This document shows, piece by piece, positions 23,131 through 34,262 of a stretch of 64,000 nt of DNA (within the stretch, counting starts at the first letter, position 1; each line of letters begins with the position of its first letter). Below the pieces are notes generated by a model that was not told the origin of the DNA, did not search any database, and saw nothing but the letters and a program-made list of their open reading frames with translations. The position numbers were made by a program, and so were the translations under genes. Source of the DNA: Diphasiastrum complanatum (taxonomy: Eukaryota; Streptophyta; Lycopodiopsida; Lycopodiales; Lycopodiaceae); NCBI GenBank assembly GCA_029204225.1, contig CM055097.1, positions 64,567,701 through 64,631,700 of the forward strand, read 5' to 3'.

Positions 23131-23985
23131 CATTGAATTTAATCTCCGTACACCCTACAACAATTCCAGGAAGGATGCCACCAGGAAGACAACACCTTCA
23201 TGCCCTAGTGCTAGCAGTCACGCGAGCACAAAACTGGAAGGAAGTGGCCCCCTCACCACCCCCATTAGTATCAGAGATTATCTAGGTAGAATTAGAGATA
23301 GACATGTTTGGTTTGGTGGATTTGTTGCATGATGATGTGACAAATGACATCGATGAATTAACAAATGAAAAAGTAGTACAAAATGATGTATTGCAACTGT
23401 TTGTACTATTAATGACATTTCTCATAGATGCAAATATACTTTATTATTTGATTAATCGACATCAAACTAAAAGTCAACATTATATGTGAGTATGTGCAAT
23501 ATGTGATCATGATATTGTTATAATACATCATTTTCTATTTTGTGTATATGGCCCATAATGTTTATAGAAAATCAAATTCAATGTATTGATAAACAACTAT
23601 TTTCAAAAATACCATCCATTTCTATTCTCTAGCATTCCAAGGCTTATATCCAGGTGTTCTAAATTTTATCAACCTTGGGATCACCACTATTAGTAGAGTA
23701 ATTTGAGATATCCCAAACTTCGTAATAACCTTCGGAAAGCAAAGTGATTTTGGGAGTTTTGAAATTTTCAGGCCCTCAAAGTAACACCCATTTTAATCCT
23801 CTTAAAAGACCATTCGTAGTTACGAGGCTTATTCCAAGGTCAATGAACAGACCTCACGCAGGAGGGTCCATGACTTTTCCCATGTCCCATTTTCAATTCT
23901 ATCTTTCAAAAAAGCACTCAAGAAAGCATCGAAAATCACATGTCTTGTTGTAGTGCACAATGCCCTTAGAAAATATGCAACAAAT

Positions 23986-23990
<5 letters not shown>
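23131..23990. other. Spacer, nothing recognised
   Basis: Several 60-80 codon frames occur on the plus strand without motifs. No repeat or signal is supported. It ends at the GA tract beside the 3' LTR of element III. Confidence 0.4.

Positions 23991-24067
<77 letters not shown>
23991..24067. repeat. (GA)n microsatellite, ~38 units
   Basis: An uninterrupted GA run, 24 bases from the edge of the element III LTR. Confidence 0.97.
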
Positions 24068-24068
<1 letters not shown>

Positions 24069-24091
24069 AAGAATTTGCAAGGAGATGCAAT

Positions 24092-25363
24092 TGATGGAAA
24101 AATGTACACTCAGAAAATTCAAATTCCAGTTAGAATTCTGGTGACAAACTGATAAAAAAAAATCTCGAACGATTCTTGAAAATTTTCGCGAAACTCGAAT
24201 TATTTTTGTTTGAGAATAATTCATGTTGGATCAATCAGACTCTATAACACAACAAAATGAAACGAGACAAAATCTAGACGAAAATGAAACAAAGCAAAGT
24301 GATTCGAAACTTAAACGAGCTATGACATTGATTCATGCTGGAAGCATAGAGATCGTGAAACGAAACGAAACGAAATAAAACGAAATGAAACTAGACTAAA
24401 GAGAAGGATTCACGAAAAATATCAATCAGGTTCTGTAACAAGACAAGACGAAATAAAATGGAACAAGACAAAATGAAACGAAACGAAACGAAACTTAAGT
24501 GAGCTCTGAAATTGACTTACGCTTATAGCCAAGTGATTGCAAAGTGAAATGAAGAAAAACACAAAGCGAAAGCATTCGTGAACAAAATCAGTTCCTCAAA
24601 AATTCAGATATGATTGCTGGTCACTATCGGCTATATCATTCCTACAATCCTTCAGAGTGTAGACAGACACTGCTGATCTACATTAACAGATTAATACAAC
24701 ATTCAACAAAATGAAACCAATGTGCGGAGTTGAATAAACAAGTGAATCAGATACACGATAGTAACAGACAAATATTCATTCGAGATCATACAATCATTCA
24801 GAATAATATGTGCATAACAGCTACAATATTATCTATTGATTTTTTGATTTTTCAAGCACTGTGCAACAGATCCACACAATGCATTGGCATGAGAGAAATA
24901 CAGTTCTCTCACAAATAATGTCTCGCTTACTAGCGGACGTCTGGATCTGCTGATCCTCGTACAAAATTATCTCGCTCACAAGCCGACATGTATTCTATAT
25001 TTTTCTACATTATGCATCAAGCAAAAAGTATGTAGTTCGCGAACTTTTTTGTTTCGCGTCGTGTAACTTCCAGATCAGAAAGATTAAATATATCTAACTA
25101 ATTAGGAATCATAAGAGTGGCAGATTAGCCAAAATCTAGAGTACTTCTGCTAATGTCATGATATATGATCAAATACTTGTACCCCTTGGTACTTGGCTTA
25201 TCTTCTTGGCCGTTCGTGGAGCAAGAATGATTTTGTGTCGTGAAACAATTTCGTCATGTGTCGCAAAATTTTTCGTGAATAATTTCGTATCTTGTGTCTT
25301 TTCTGTCAAAATCAGAGTGGAGAGCTAGCAAGGCTTTGGCAATAGAAACATTTTGTTTCTTCA
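24092..25363 (-). repeat. Element III 3' LTR
   Basis: 1272 bases from TGAAGAAACAAAATG to ACATTTTTCCATCA on the minus strand. It is rich in CGAAA pentamers (clusters at about 24357-24400 and 24475-24500). An inverted, partly truncated relative lies at 59356-60265. A diverged relative with the same first bases lies at 48190-48581. Confidence 0.8.
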
Positions 25364-25371
25364 GCTCCCTC

Positions 25372-27622
25372 TCAAAGCATGATCTTGACGACTCCAAGAC
25401 TACTCCTCTGTTTCTCAAGTAGACCTTTGTCTAAGGCCTTTGTAAAAATGTCAGCTACTATCTCCTTTGTTCCAACAAAAGTAGTCTGCAAAATCTTCTT
25501 CCCAACCAGATCTCTTATCAAGTGGTACTTGATTGTGATGTGTTTCGTCTTTGAGTGAAACACAAGGCCTTTTGTTAGATGTATTACAAATGTGTTGTCC
25601 ATCTGCAAAACTAAAGATTTATTTTTTGTTTCACCCAATTCGTCAAGGAACTGTTTGAGCCAAATTATTTCGTTGGCCATCTTTGCTGCTGCAACGTACT
25701 CTGCTTCGCAGGATGATTGAGCTACAATGGTATGCTTTTTGCTGACCGAGAGAATTGCTGCTCCTGACATGATGGTGCATCCTCCTGAGACACTTTTGCA
25801 GTCGTCCTTGAGGGATGCCCAGCTAGCATCACTGTAGGAAAGGACCTGGAATTCTACATCACGACAATAATACAAACCATAATCCTTTGTTAACTGAAGA
25901 AATTGCAAAATTTGTTTTGCAATCTTCCAATGAGTCGAGTTTGGATTTGTACAGAATTGGCTCATCTTAAACACTTCATAAGCAATGTCAAAACGTGTGT
26001 TATCTACAATGTACATTAACGATTCGATCAATTCCCTGTATAGTGTAAGCTGCATCAATTTCTTTTTTCTATAGTCCTTGAATAATTTTCGTTCGTCAGT
26101 ACCGTTCCTGCAAGCATTGGAGTATTCCCTCCTTTGCAATTTAGCATCCCAAAATCTTCTGGGATTTTTTGGTATATTTGGACTGATGAAGGTACAATTT
26201 ACCTCCCTCATAGTCCCTGTCAATCTGCAAGCCAAGGTAACACCTGTCCTCTCCCAGATCTACAATCTCAAAATGTTTCGAGATATCATTCTTCACTTCA
26301 ACAATCAGCTTCTCACTTTTGCAGAGTATCAGAGTGTCATCCACATACACAACTACAATGATGATCTTCCCATCTGTAATTCTTACATAGACATTGGAAT
26401 CAGCCATTAGTGGCTTGAATCCTAAGAATTTTAGGGCTTGATCTTTCTTCTTGTACCATTGTCGCGCTGACTGCTTCAGACCATAGATACTCCTACGCAT
26501 TTTGCATGCATAAGTAGGAAGTGAATTCGAGACATATCCTGGGGGTTGATCCATCTAGACCTCTTCGTCTAGCTCACCATGCAAGAAGGTTGTCTTCTCG
26601 TCCACAATGTGAATCCTGAGGTCATAAGCAGCTGCATATGCAAATAGTAAACATAGGCAAATGTTTCATGGTAGGAGAGAAGGTCTCATAATAGTCAATA
26701 CCATATGTCTGAGAGAATTCCTTCACTACAAGTCTTGCCTTATACTTTGAGACATCTCCATCTGGTCCATACTTCAGCTTCTATACCCATTTGTATTTTA
26801 CAGTCTTTCACTTATCTGGTAATGGCTGCAACGTCCATACCTAGTTCTTCCTCATGGATTCCATCTCCTCATTCATGGCTTGGATCCATTTGTCCTTCTC
26901 TAGACATTCAATTGCATCCTTGAATGTTTGTGGTTCGCTATTGAATCCACAGAACTCTTCTGATGTAGAAGCTGAGCTGCCTGGCACATATCTTGCTGGT
27001 GCTTTTCGTTGTCTTGTCAACCTTCTAGGAGATCCTCCTGGAACTGCAATGCCTTTGCCTTTGTATGCTCTGCTAGGTCCAAAACCATTTCGATTTACAT
27101 GTACTATAGCAGAAGGCTACCTATCAAAATTTTCTTTGTCTGATTCATCATTCGAATACGAAGCAACTCGCACATTTTTATCTTTGTGTTCATCCTCTGC
27201 TCCCTCTGTCACAGTTGGCAGATCATAGTACTGACTTTCAAGAACTTCATAACTGACAGGATTATCGTTGGCCATCGTTCTGCTCTCATCAAATTTGACA
27301 TCTCTGACTGTCTTCATAGTGTTTGTCTCTAGCATATAAACTCTGTAGTATGACGAATTGTTGTCATATCCTACAAGATATTCTTGTTCAACTTTCTCAT
27401 CAAGCTTCTTTCGAAACTTATCATGAACATGTGCATAAGCTTCATAGCCAAAGATATGGATGTGAGTCAGATTGGGTTTTCTACTCCACCATAATTCGTG
27501 TGATGTCATGTGAGGAACACTAGACTTTCATCTCTTATCTGAATGTAAGCAGTTGTAGCTACTGCTTCAGCCCACAACACTCTTGGAGTTTTTGAGTAGG
27601 CCATCATGCATCTGGCAGTTTC
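25372..27622 (-). pseudogene. Element III integrase end, RT and RNase H
   Basis: The integrase tail is at 27622-27524 (ARCMM, then WAEAVATTAY) and continues after a break with HELWWSRKPNLTHIHIFGYE. RT N-terminal pieces at 26830-26555 are broken. The palm at 26554-26141 has SIYGLKQSARQWY and VVVYVDDTLIL. RNase H at 26235-25372 has YSDASWASLKDD, AQSSCEAEYVAAAK and ADIFTKALDKGL. Frameshifts lie near 27110, 26555 and 26150. Confidence 0.88.
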
Positions 27623-27906
27623 TGTGAAAAATTGTCAACTAGTAGTATTTTCCTAACTTGAGATTTTGTAGGCCTATGGCCAAATAAAAGTTAGAGATAG
27701 GTTCATACATGTATGTAGAGGCCCAAAGTATGTGTACACTACTTTTGAGGTCACATTAATTAGAGGAGGTCGAGTGTGGAGCTCTTCTATTGGCTCATAA
27801 TTTGGTGCATTCCTATTTGACCAAATTTCTAGGTATATGGGTGAATCCTATTGGACCCCAATTTTAGCCTATCATAAGACAAGTGGCCAAGAGGCACTAT
27901 GGCTGC

Positions 27907-27914
27907 TATAAATA
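27907..27914 (+). promoter_or_regulatory. TATA box in element IV LTR
   Basis: TATAAATA in the context GGCTGCTATAAATAGCC, about 370 bases from the LTR end, the expected place for the U3 promoter. The copy in the 3' LTR is at 33115-33122. Confidence 0.75.
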
Positions 27915-28060
27915 GCCATCTCCACGAGTATGTACAAATCTCATTTTCATTCTATTGAATGAATGTTATGCTCTTTGAAGGTCCATCTTCTTCTCTCTCA
28001 CTTTTTTGTTCATATCTTGCATTCTAGCCACTAGAATTGTGATTTCTTTGTTGCTATGGC

Positions 28061-28074
28061 TTCACACGTGTGAA
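28061..28074. promoter_or_regulatory. G-box palindrome TTCACACGTGTGAA
   Basis: A perfect 14-bp palindrome with a CACGTG core (bHLH/bZIP-type site), downstream of the TATA box and so within the transcribed LTR. It occurs again in the 3' LTR at 33269-33282 and, exact or nearly so, in the LTRs of elements I and II. Function is inferred from the motif only. Confidence 0.5.
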
Positions 28075-28275
28075 ATGCAGGTTGTAGGCTCTGAAGTACG
28101 GACAGGGACAGCAAGTTTCTGTTTGTGGAAGCTTATGATCAGATTTTGATGTTTAGTTGATGTTTAGTATGCTTAACATCACAATTTCTATCATTTTTTC
28201 AATCTAGATGTGCATAACTTCCATGGCCAAGATCTTTATGAAACTTTAGCATCTTTTGGATCTGAGTTTTTCACA

Positions 28276-28287
28276 TGGTATCAGAGC
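28276..28287 (+). other. Primer binding site of element IV
   Basis: TGGTATCAGAGC directly abuts the 5' LTR and is complementary to initiator tRNA-Met. A leader of about 600 bases follows before the gag start codon. Confidence 0.95.
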
Positions 28288-28884
28288 ATTAGGCGGCCAA
28301 ATGTGCAGGTTTTGCCAGATTTAGAAGAGATTTGTGGGCGAGTTTGCTTTTGTAGCATTCCAATCAAGTTTCTAGCTAAAAATCTTGTTGATTTATGTGT
28401 AGAAATTGGATCTTTGTGATCAAAACATCATTTGTATGCATTTCAATTGAAGTAGGGCGAATTCCCTCTGTACTTATCAGAATAAGGAGACAAAAATTGT
28501 TTTGGAAAGAGGGAGATGCAAGATCCAACAAGATCCTATTAGTTTTCCATTCTAGCATATAGTTTTTTGATTCAATTTCTTGCTTCTTCATGTCAAAAAC
28601 TTCAAAATTGATGTAACCCTCTGATTTTCAGTTTGCTGAATGATTCAAGAGTGTATTTCAATCTTAGGAGTGAGGGAAAAGCAAGTATATTGAGGTTTGG
28701 TCTTGGTTTGATCAAGAAATCATAAAACTAGTGGCTAAAATTAAGGAAAAAGTGAGGAAAAGAGAGAAAAAGTAAGGTTTTAGGTTCCAAATCTTTGTGA
28801 TTTCTTCTTGTGTTTCATTTGTTGATTCAAGAGAGTGCTTAGTGCATTGGAACAGGTCAAAGATCAGAGATCAATCATTGCAAC

Positions 28885-31800
28885 ATGGCTACAAATGGAG
28901 GCTACATGTTGGAAAGCAATGATAGGCTTACCTCCCTCAACTATTCTACTTGGAAAGTAAGGATGGAGTCTTTGCTTGAGATGAATGAGTTGATGGATAT
29001 TGTTGTAGGTGTGGAGGAGAGACCTTTGGCACCTCAAGAACAATTGAGGTATGACAAGAGGGCAAAGAAAGCCCTTCACATGATCAAGATGAATGTGACA
29101 AATGAGCTTATCAAAGAGGTTGGTAAGTGCACATCATCTAGTGAAGCTTGGGAAGCCTTGAAGAAGGTTTATGAATCCAAGTCTACTTCTAGAGTGTTGA
29201 CTTTAAGAAGGCAAATCTTTTCTTGTATGCAAAAGAAGAGTGAGAATGGACATGCTTTTGTTTTGAGAGTTAAAGCATTGAATGATGAGTTAGCATGCAT
29301 TAATGATGGCATAAATAATGAGGAGCTTGTTCAAGTGATTCTCAATGGCTTGTTGGATGATCATGCTAATCTTGTTCAAAGTTATGCTATCCAAAAATGT
29401 TTACCAAGTGTTGGAGACTTGCAAGAGGTCTTGTTGGCTGAAGAATTCAGGTTGCAAGCAAGAGTGGGAGCATCTTCTACATCTCAAGGAGGAGAAGAGG
29501 AGGCAATGTTCTCTAAAGGCAAGTTCAAGGGCAAAGGTAAAAGCAATTGGTCTAAAGGGCAAGACCAAGGTGAGCACTCTACTTTTGGCAAAAAGAAGGA
29601 TAGATCTAAGCTAAAATGTTTCTATTGTGGAGTCAAAGGGCATTTTGCTAGTGATTGTTTTAAGAAAAAGAGGGATCAAGGGGAAAAGCAAACCAATCTA
29701 ACTATTGATGAGGGTGGGGATGAGCTTCTTTCAAATGATGCTTTTGTTATGTCATCTTGCTTGTTGGCTAATCATGGAGACATTGATCCTTGGTGGATTG
29801 ATAGTGGAGCCACTTCTCATATGACATATCATAAAGAGTATTTTTCATCTTTAATGGCATTTGATGGTGATAGGAAGGTAATCTATACCGCAAATGATGG
29901 TGAGTGTGCAATCAAGGGGATTGGCACAATTCCTATTTCACTTTCTACAAATAGGAATATAGAATTGAAAGATGTTTTGCTCATTCCATCCATTACCAAG
30001 AACTTACTTAGTGTAAGCCAAATGCTTGACAAAGGATTCAAAGTTGAGTTTGATGGTGATGCTTGCTTGATCAAAAAGGGGTGTAGTATCATTGCAAAAG
30101 GGAAAAGGCAAGGGAAATTGTTCAAGCTTGATGCATGTGTTGTTGCTAACCAAGTTGGATGCATGGCAAATGAACAAATGTCAATTCAAGAGGTATGGCA
30201 TAAAAGGATGGGACATCTCAACTACAAGGCCTTGGAGGTAATAGCCAAAAAGGAGGTAGTAAGGGGACTTCCCAAGTCTCTTACTTGCTTGAATCATGTT
30301 TGTGAAGAATGTGCTTTGTCTAAATCACATAGATTGCCATATACTAGATCTATATCTAGATCTAAGATGCCTTTTTCTCTCTTGCATTCGGATATTCATG
30401 GTGTTACTACAATTAGCAATGGAGGTGCTAAGATGTATGTAACTTTCATTGATGATTTTAGTAGATTTTGTTGGGTTTATCTACTAAAGAGCAAGGATGA
30501 GGTGTTTGATGTGTTTGTCAAGTTCAAAGTTGCTATTGAGACTCAATTTACAACCAAAATCAAATGCTTGAGGAGCAACAATGGTGGTGAATACATTTCT
30601 AACAAATTCAAAGCCTTTTGCGATGAGCATGGGATCAAGAGGGAGTACACATGTCCAAGAACACCACAACAAAATGGAGTGGCCGAGAGGAAGAATAGAA
30701 CCTTGTGTGAGAGTGCAAAGGCAATGAGATTGAATGCTAATCTTCCTAAACCTTTTTGGAGTGATGCTTTGTTGTGTGCAAATTTCCTATGCAATAGATG
30801 GCCAAGTGTTGTATTGGAAGGAAAAACCCCTTTTGAAGCTTTGTTTGGTACGAAGCCTAATGTCAAGTTTCTAAGAACTTTTGGATGCATTTGCTACTTC
30901 AACATTACTCTTGATGATAGAACTAAGGAGGATCCATCTTCAAGAAAGGGCATTTTTGTTGGTTATAGTGAAGTAAGCAAAGCATATAGGATTTATGTTC
31001 CTTCAATCAAGAAAGTGTTCACAAGTAGGGATGTCATTTTTGATGAAAGTAACATTCCAAAAGTTGTTTCAAGTGATGATGGTGTTGTTGCAACTAATGT
31101 GCTTGATGACAATGGAGTTGATGACACATTGGATGTGGATGTTGAAGAAGCCTCTTCAAGTCAAATTCCAAGGAGAACTCCAAGGCATAAAGTGAAACCC
31201 TCAAGGCTCACTTATGATGGCAAAGGTAAGCAAGTGGTGGATGGATCCAACTATGCTTTCCTAACTTCTTTTGATGTACCTTCATGTGTAGATGAAGCAA
31301 GGCAAAAAGAGGAATGGATCCAAGCAATGGATCTTGAGTTTGAAGCACTTATGAAGAACAACACATGGAGATTGGTGGAGCTTCCAAAGGGCAAAAGTGC
31401 AATTGGATGCAAATGGATCTTCAAGGTAAAGACAAATCAAGATGGATCTATCAACAAGTTGAAGGCAAGGTTGGTGGCTAAAGGTTATGCTCAAGAGCAT
31501 GGCATTGACTATGAGGAAACCTTTGCACCCGTGGCAAAGATGGTGAGCATAAGAGTAATCATTTCCCTTGCAACTCTTTATGGATGGGATCTTTGGCAAT
31601 TAGACATTTCTAATGCTTTCTTGAATGGTGATCTTGAAGAGGAAGTCTACATGGAGCAACCCGAGAGCTATGTTTCTCATAGCAAGCCTAATCATGTGTG
31701 TTTTCTACAAAAAAGTTTGTATGGTCTTAAGCAAGCACCAAGGAGTTGGTATGCTAGGCTTAACTCTTTTCTACTTTCTCAAAACTTCACTATGAGTGAG

Positions 31801-32835
31801 TATGATCATTCACTTTACTTTAGAATTAGTGCTAATGATGTTACAATCCTTCTAATTTATGTGGATGACATTATTTTAAGTGGAGGGAACAAGGAAGATA
31901 TAGAAGATATCAAGAAAGCACTAAAAAAGGAATTTGAAGTGCATGATCTTGGTCTTTTGAGCTATATCTTAGGAATAGAAGTAATTAGAACTTCTCAAAT
32001 CACTTTTATTTCACAAGAGAAGTATGCTATTTCTATTCTCAATAGATTTCATATGGTAGATGCAAATCCTATTGATACACCTATGGAATCACATGTAAAG
32101 CTAACTATAAGAGGTAATGAAAGATCCTTCGAGGACATTACTCTCTATAGGAAGCTAATAGGTTCTCTTATATATCTAACCATCACAAGACCTGATTTAT
32201 CTTATTGTGTTGGTAGATTAAGCCAATTCATGCAAGATCCTAGCATAGAACATTGGAAACTAGGAAAGAGGATCTTGAGATACATCTCGGGAACAAAAGA
32301 TTTTGGCATTGTTTATAGAGGCTCATCACCTAACTTATTTGGTTTTTCAGATTCAGATTTTGCAGGAGACCTTATGGATAGAAAATCCATAAATGCACAT
32401 GCTATTTTCATAGGTGATGGAGCTATCTCATGGATGTCGAAGAAACAAGCAACTATATCACTTTCTTCTAGTGAGGCCGAGTACAAAGCTTTGACATCAT
32501 GCACAAAGGAGATGGTGTGGATCAAAAGGATGATTATGGAGCTTCATTTGCTGGATTTTTCAGAGAGTCCAATCATCTTTTGTGACAACCTTTCAGCCCA
32601 AAGTCTAGCAAGCAATCCGGTTTTCCATGCAAGGAGCAAACATATCGAGGTGGCTTACCATTTTGTGAGAGAACAAGTGTTGGCAAAAGAGATCAAGCTT
32701 GAACATGTCCCATCAAAGGAATGTGTGGCTGATATCTTTACCAAAGCATTGGGAAAGGACTTATTTTTCAAGCATAGAACAAGTCTTGGTGTACTTTCTA
32801 AATCTATGCTAAAACTAGTTGAAGAGGGAGTGTGA
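28885..32835 (+). CDS. Copia Gag-Pol polyprotein, 1316 residues
   Basis: One open frame encodes gag (UBN2 type, residues ~1-200), zinc knuckle CFYCGVKGHFASDC (from 245) and protease WWIDSGATSH (Asp306). The pre-integrase zinc motif has His439, His444, Cys473 and Cys476. The integrase core has Asp503 and Glu601. RT has YVDD at 992-995, and RNase H has SDSDFAGD (Asp1156, Asp1158) and SSSEAEYKAL. Residue 565 is Asn in LRSNNGGEY, where copia integrases, including element II, have Asp. The spacing 565 to 601 fits the DD35E triad, so strand transfer should be abolished. The codon change GAC to AAC lies in a CpG. The last codons overlap the polypurine tract and the TGA stop lies in the first five bases of the 3' LTR. 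The start is the first ATG after the leader. Confidence 0.96.
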   Translation: MATNGGYMLESNDRLTSLNYSTWKVRMESLLEMNELMDIVVGVEERPLAPQEQLRYDKRAKKALHMIKMNVTNELIKEVGKCTSSSEAWEALKKVYESKSTSRVLTLRRQIFSCMQKKSENGHAFVLRVKALNDELACINDGINNEELVQVILNGLLDDHANLVQSYAIQKCLPSVGDLQEVLLAEEFRLQARVGASSTSQGGEEEAMFSKGKFKGKGKSNWSKGQDQGEHSTFGKKKDRSKLKCFYCGVKGHFASDCFKKKRDQGEKQTNLTIDEGGDELLSNDAFVMSSCLLANHGDIDPWWIDSGATSHMTYHKEYFSSLMAFDGDRKVIYTANDGECAIKGIGTIPISLSTNRNIELKDVLLIPSITKNLLSVSQMLDKGFKVEFDGDACLIKKGCSIIAKGKRQGKLFKLDACVVANQVGCMANEQMSIQEVWHKRMGHLNYKALEVIAKKEVVRGLPKSLTCLNHVCEECALSKSHRLPYTRSISRSKMPFSLLHSDIHGVTTISNGGAKMYVTFIDDFSRFCWVYLLKSKDEVFDVFVKFKVAIETQFTTKIKCLRSNNGGEYISNKFKAFCDEHGIKREYTCPRTPQQNGVAERKNRTLCESAKAMRLNANLPKPFWSDALLCANFLCNRWPSVVLEGKTPFEALFGTKPNVKFLRTFGCICYFNITLDDRTKEDPSSRKGIFVGYSEVSKAYRIYVPSIKKVFTSRDVIFDESNIPKVVSSDDGVVATNVLDDNGVDDTLDVDVEEASSSQIPRRTPRHKVKPSRLTYDGKGKQVVDGSNYAFLTSFDVPSCVDEARQKEEWIQAMDLEFEALMKNNTWRLVELPKGKSAIGCKWIFKVKTNQDGSINKLKARLVAKGYAQEHGIDYEETFAPVAKMVSIRVIISLATLYGWDLWQLDISNAFLNGDLEEEVYMEQPESYVSHSKPNHVCFLQKSLYGLKQAPRSWYARLNSFLLSQNFTMSEYDHSLYFRISANDVTILLIYVDDIILSGGNKEDIEDIKKALKKEFEVHDLGLLSYILGIEVIRTSQITFISQEKYAISILNRFHMVDANPIDTPMESHVKLTIRGNERSFEDITLYRKLIGSLIYLTITRPDLSYCVGRLSQFMQDPSIEHWKLGKRILRYISGTKDFGIVYRGSSPNLFGFSDSDFAGDLMDRKSINAHAIFIGDGAISWMSKKQATISLSSSEAEYKALTSCTKEMVWIKRMIMELHLLDFSESPIIFCDNLSAQSLASNPVFHARSKHIEVAYHFVREQVLAKEIKLEHVPSKECVADIFTKALGKDLFFKHRTSLGVLSKSMLKLVEEGV

Positions 32836-33483
32836 AAAATTGTCAACTAGTAGTATTTTCCTAACTTGAGATTTTGTAGGCCTATGGCCAAATAAAAGTT
32901 AGAGATAGGTTCATACATGTATGTAGAGGCCCAAAGTATGTGTACACTACTTTTGAGGTCACATTAATTAGAGGAGGTCGAGTGTGGAGCTCTTCTATTG
33001 GCTCATAATTTGGTGCATTCCTATTTGACCAAATTTCTAGGTATATGGGTGAATCCTATTGGACCCCAATTTTAGCCTATCATAAGACAAGTGGCCAAGA
33101 GGCACTATGGCTGCTATAAATAGCCATCTCCACGAGTATGTACAAATCTCATTTTCATTCTATTGAATGAATGTTATGCTCTTTGAAGGTCCATCTTCTT
33201 CTCTCTCACTTTTTTGTTCATATCTTGCATTCTAGCCACTAGAATTGTGATTTCTTTGTTGCTATGGCTTCACACGTGTGAAATGCAGGTTGTAGGCTCT
33301 GAAGTACGGACAGGGACAGCAAGTTTCTGTTTGTGGAAGCTTATGATCAGATTTTGATGTTTAGTTGATGTTTAGTATGCTTAACATCACAATTTCTATC
33401 ATTTTTTCAATCTAGATGTGCATAACTTCCATGGCCAAGATCTTTATGAAACTTTAGCATCTTTTGGATCTGAGTTTTTCACA
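32831..33483 (+). repeat. Element IV 3' LTR
   Basis: 653 bases, apparently identical to 27623-28275. The TATA box is at 33115-33122 and the G-box palindrome at 33269-33282. It is followed by the second GTTTC target copy. Confidence 0.96.
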
Positions 33484-33488
33484 GTTTC

Positions 33489-34262
33489 CATTAAGGCCTT
33501 GTTCTTTTTTTTAGCAACAACGTTGTGCTGCAGTGTGTAAGATGCACTCCTTCTATGAATGATATCACGATCATTGTAGAAGTTAGTGAATCGATTCAAG
33601 ATGTACTCTCCACCTCAATCTGTTCTGATTTGCTTCACTTTATTACTAGTGCATCTCTCTGTCCAATTCCCATACTCTGTGAATTTGTCAAATGCTTCTG
33701 ATTTGTTGTGAATAAAATAGACTCTAGCAAATTTACTGTAATCATCAATAAAGGTAATGTAATATTTCGAGCCTCCTACGAAGATCACATTGAAAGGTCC
33801 ATAGATGTCAAAAATGCACTAACTCCATAATCTTGGTCGTTCTGTAGGAGTCCTTGACAAATGGAGTGTGTGCCATCTTACTCTTCAGACATGTATCATA
33901 GGTTGTCAAACTGTTCGCATTCGAGATGCTCACCCCTGTGATTGCTCCATGATGGCTTGCTTGGTATAGTGCCATTGAATTCATATGGCATAGTCTCCTG
34001 TGCCATAGAGTGTCTGGCGAATCATCATGAGTCTGATGCACTTGATCTGCAGGCAGGCGTACCTTCAAGTGATACAGCTTGCCTTTTCTTCTACCTTTAG
34101 TGATCAGAATACTAGTACTTGCATCAACAATGTTGCATGCTTCGTCTGAGAATGTCACACGCATACCTGCATCAGCTATTCTTGCCATAGAAAGCAAGTC
34201 CTGCTGCAGTGTAGGCATGAGTAGAACATCTTTGCGTCGTCTGTCTCTACCATTCATGTTGC
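33489..34262 (-). pseudogene. Element III integrase core and pre-integrase domain
   Basis: The frame 34257-33808 has the conserved lead-in (DVLLMPTLQQDLLSMARIA) and zinc-binding pattern (LWHRRLCHMN then CLKSKMAHTPF). The DDE core in 33830-33489 is broken by stops, with only short recognisable pieces before the junction with element IV. It ends abruptly at about 34262. Confidence 0.82.

Larger units (their letters stand above)
27623..28275 (+). repeat. Element IV 5' LTR
   Basis: 653 bases, TGTGAAAAATTG to GAGTTTTTCACA. It holds a TATA box at 27907-27914 and the palindrome TTCACACGTGTGAA at 28061-28074. Confidence 0.96.
27623..33483 (+). mobile_element. Element IV: young, nearly intact Ty1/copia
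   Basis: 5861 bases with target duplication GTTTC (27618-27622 and 33484-33488) inside the element III integrase. Order: 5' LTR 27623-28275, primer site 28276-28287, leader, one gag-pol frame 28885-32835, polypurine tract GAAGAGGGAG 32821-32830, 3' LTR 32831-33483. The LTRs are both 653 bases and I see no difference between them. Despite this youth, the integrase has Asn in place of its second catalytic Asp, so this copy is probably not autonomous. Confidence 0.97.
24092..34262 (-). mobile_element. Element III: old copia, split by element IV
   Basis: A minus-strand copia with 3' LTR 24092-25363, polypurine tract GAGAGGGAGC at 25364-25373, RNase H and RT (25372-27110), and integrase (27117-27622). 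The integrase continues at 33489-34262 after element IV. Across the insertion the frame joins exactly, ALMET on one side and ETARCMMAYSKT on the other, once one GTTTC copy is removed. It stops near 34262 in the protease/pre-integrase junction. Gag, primer site and 5' LTR are missing, so the left part was lost or displaced by the 34.3-39.8 kb segment. Confidence 0.88.
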
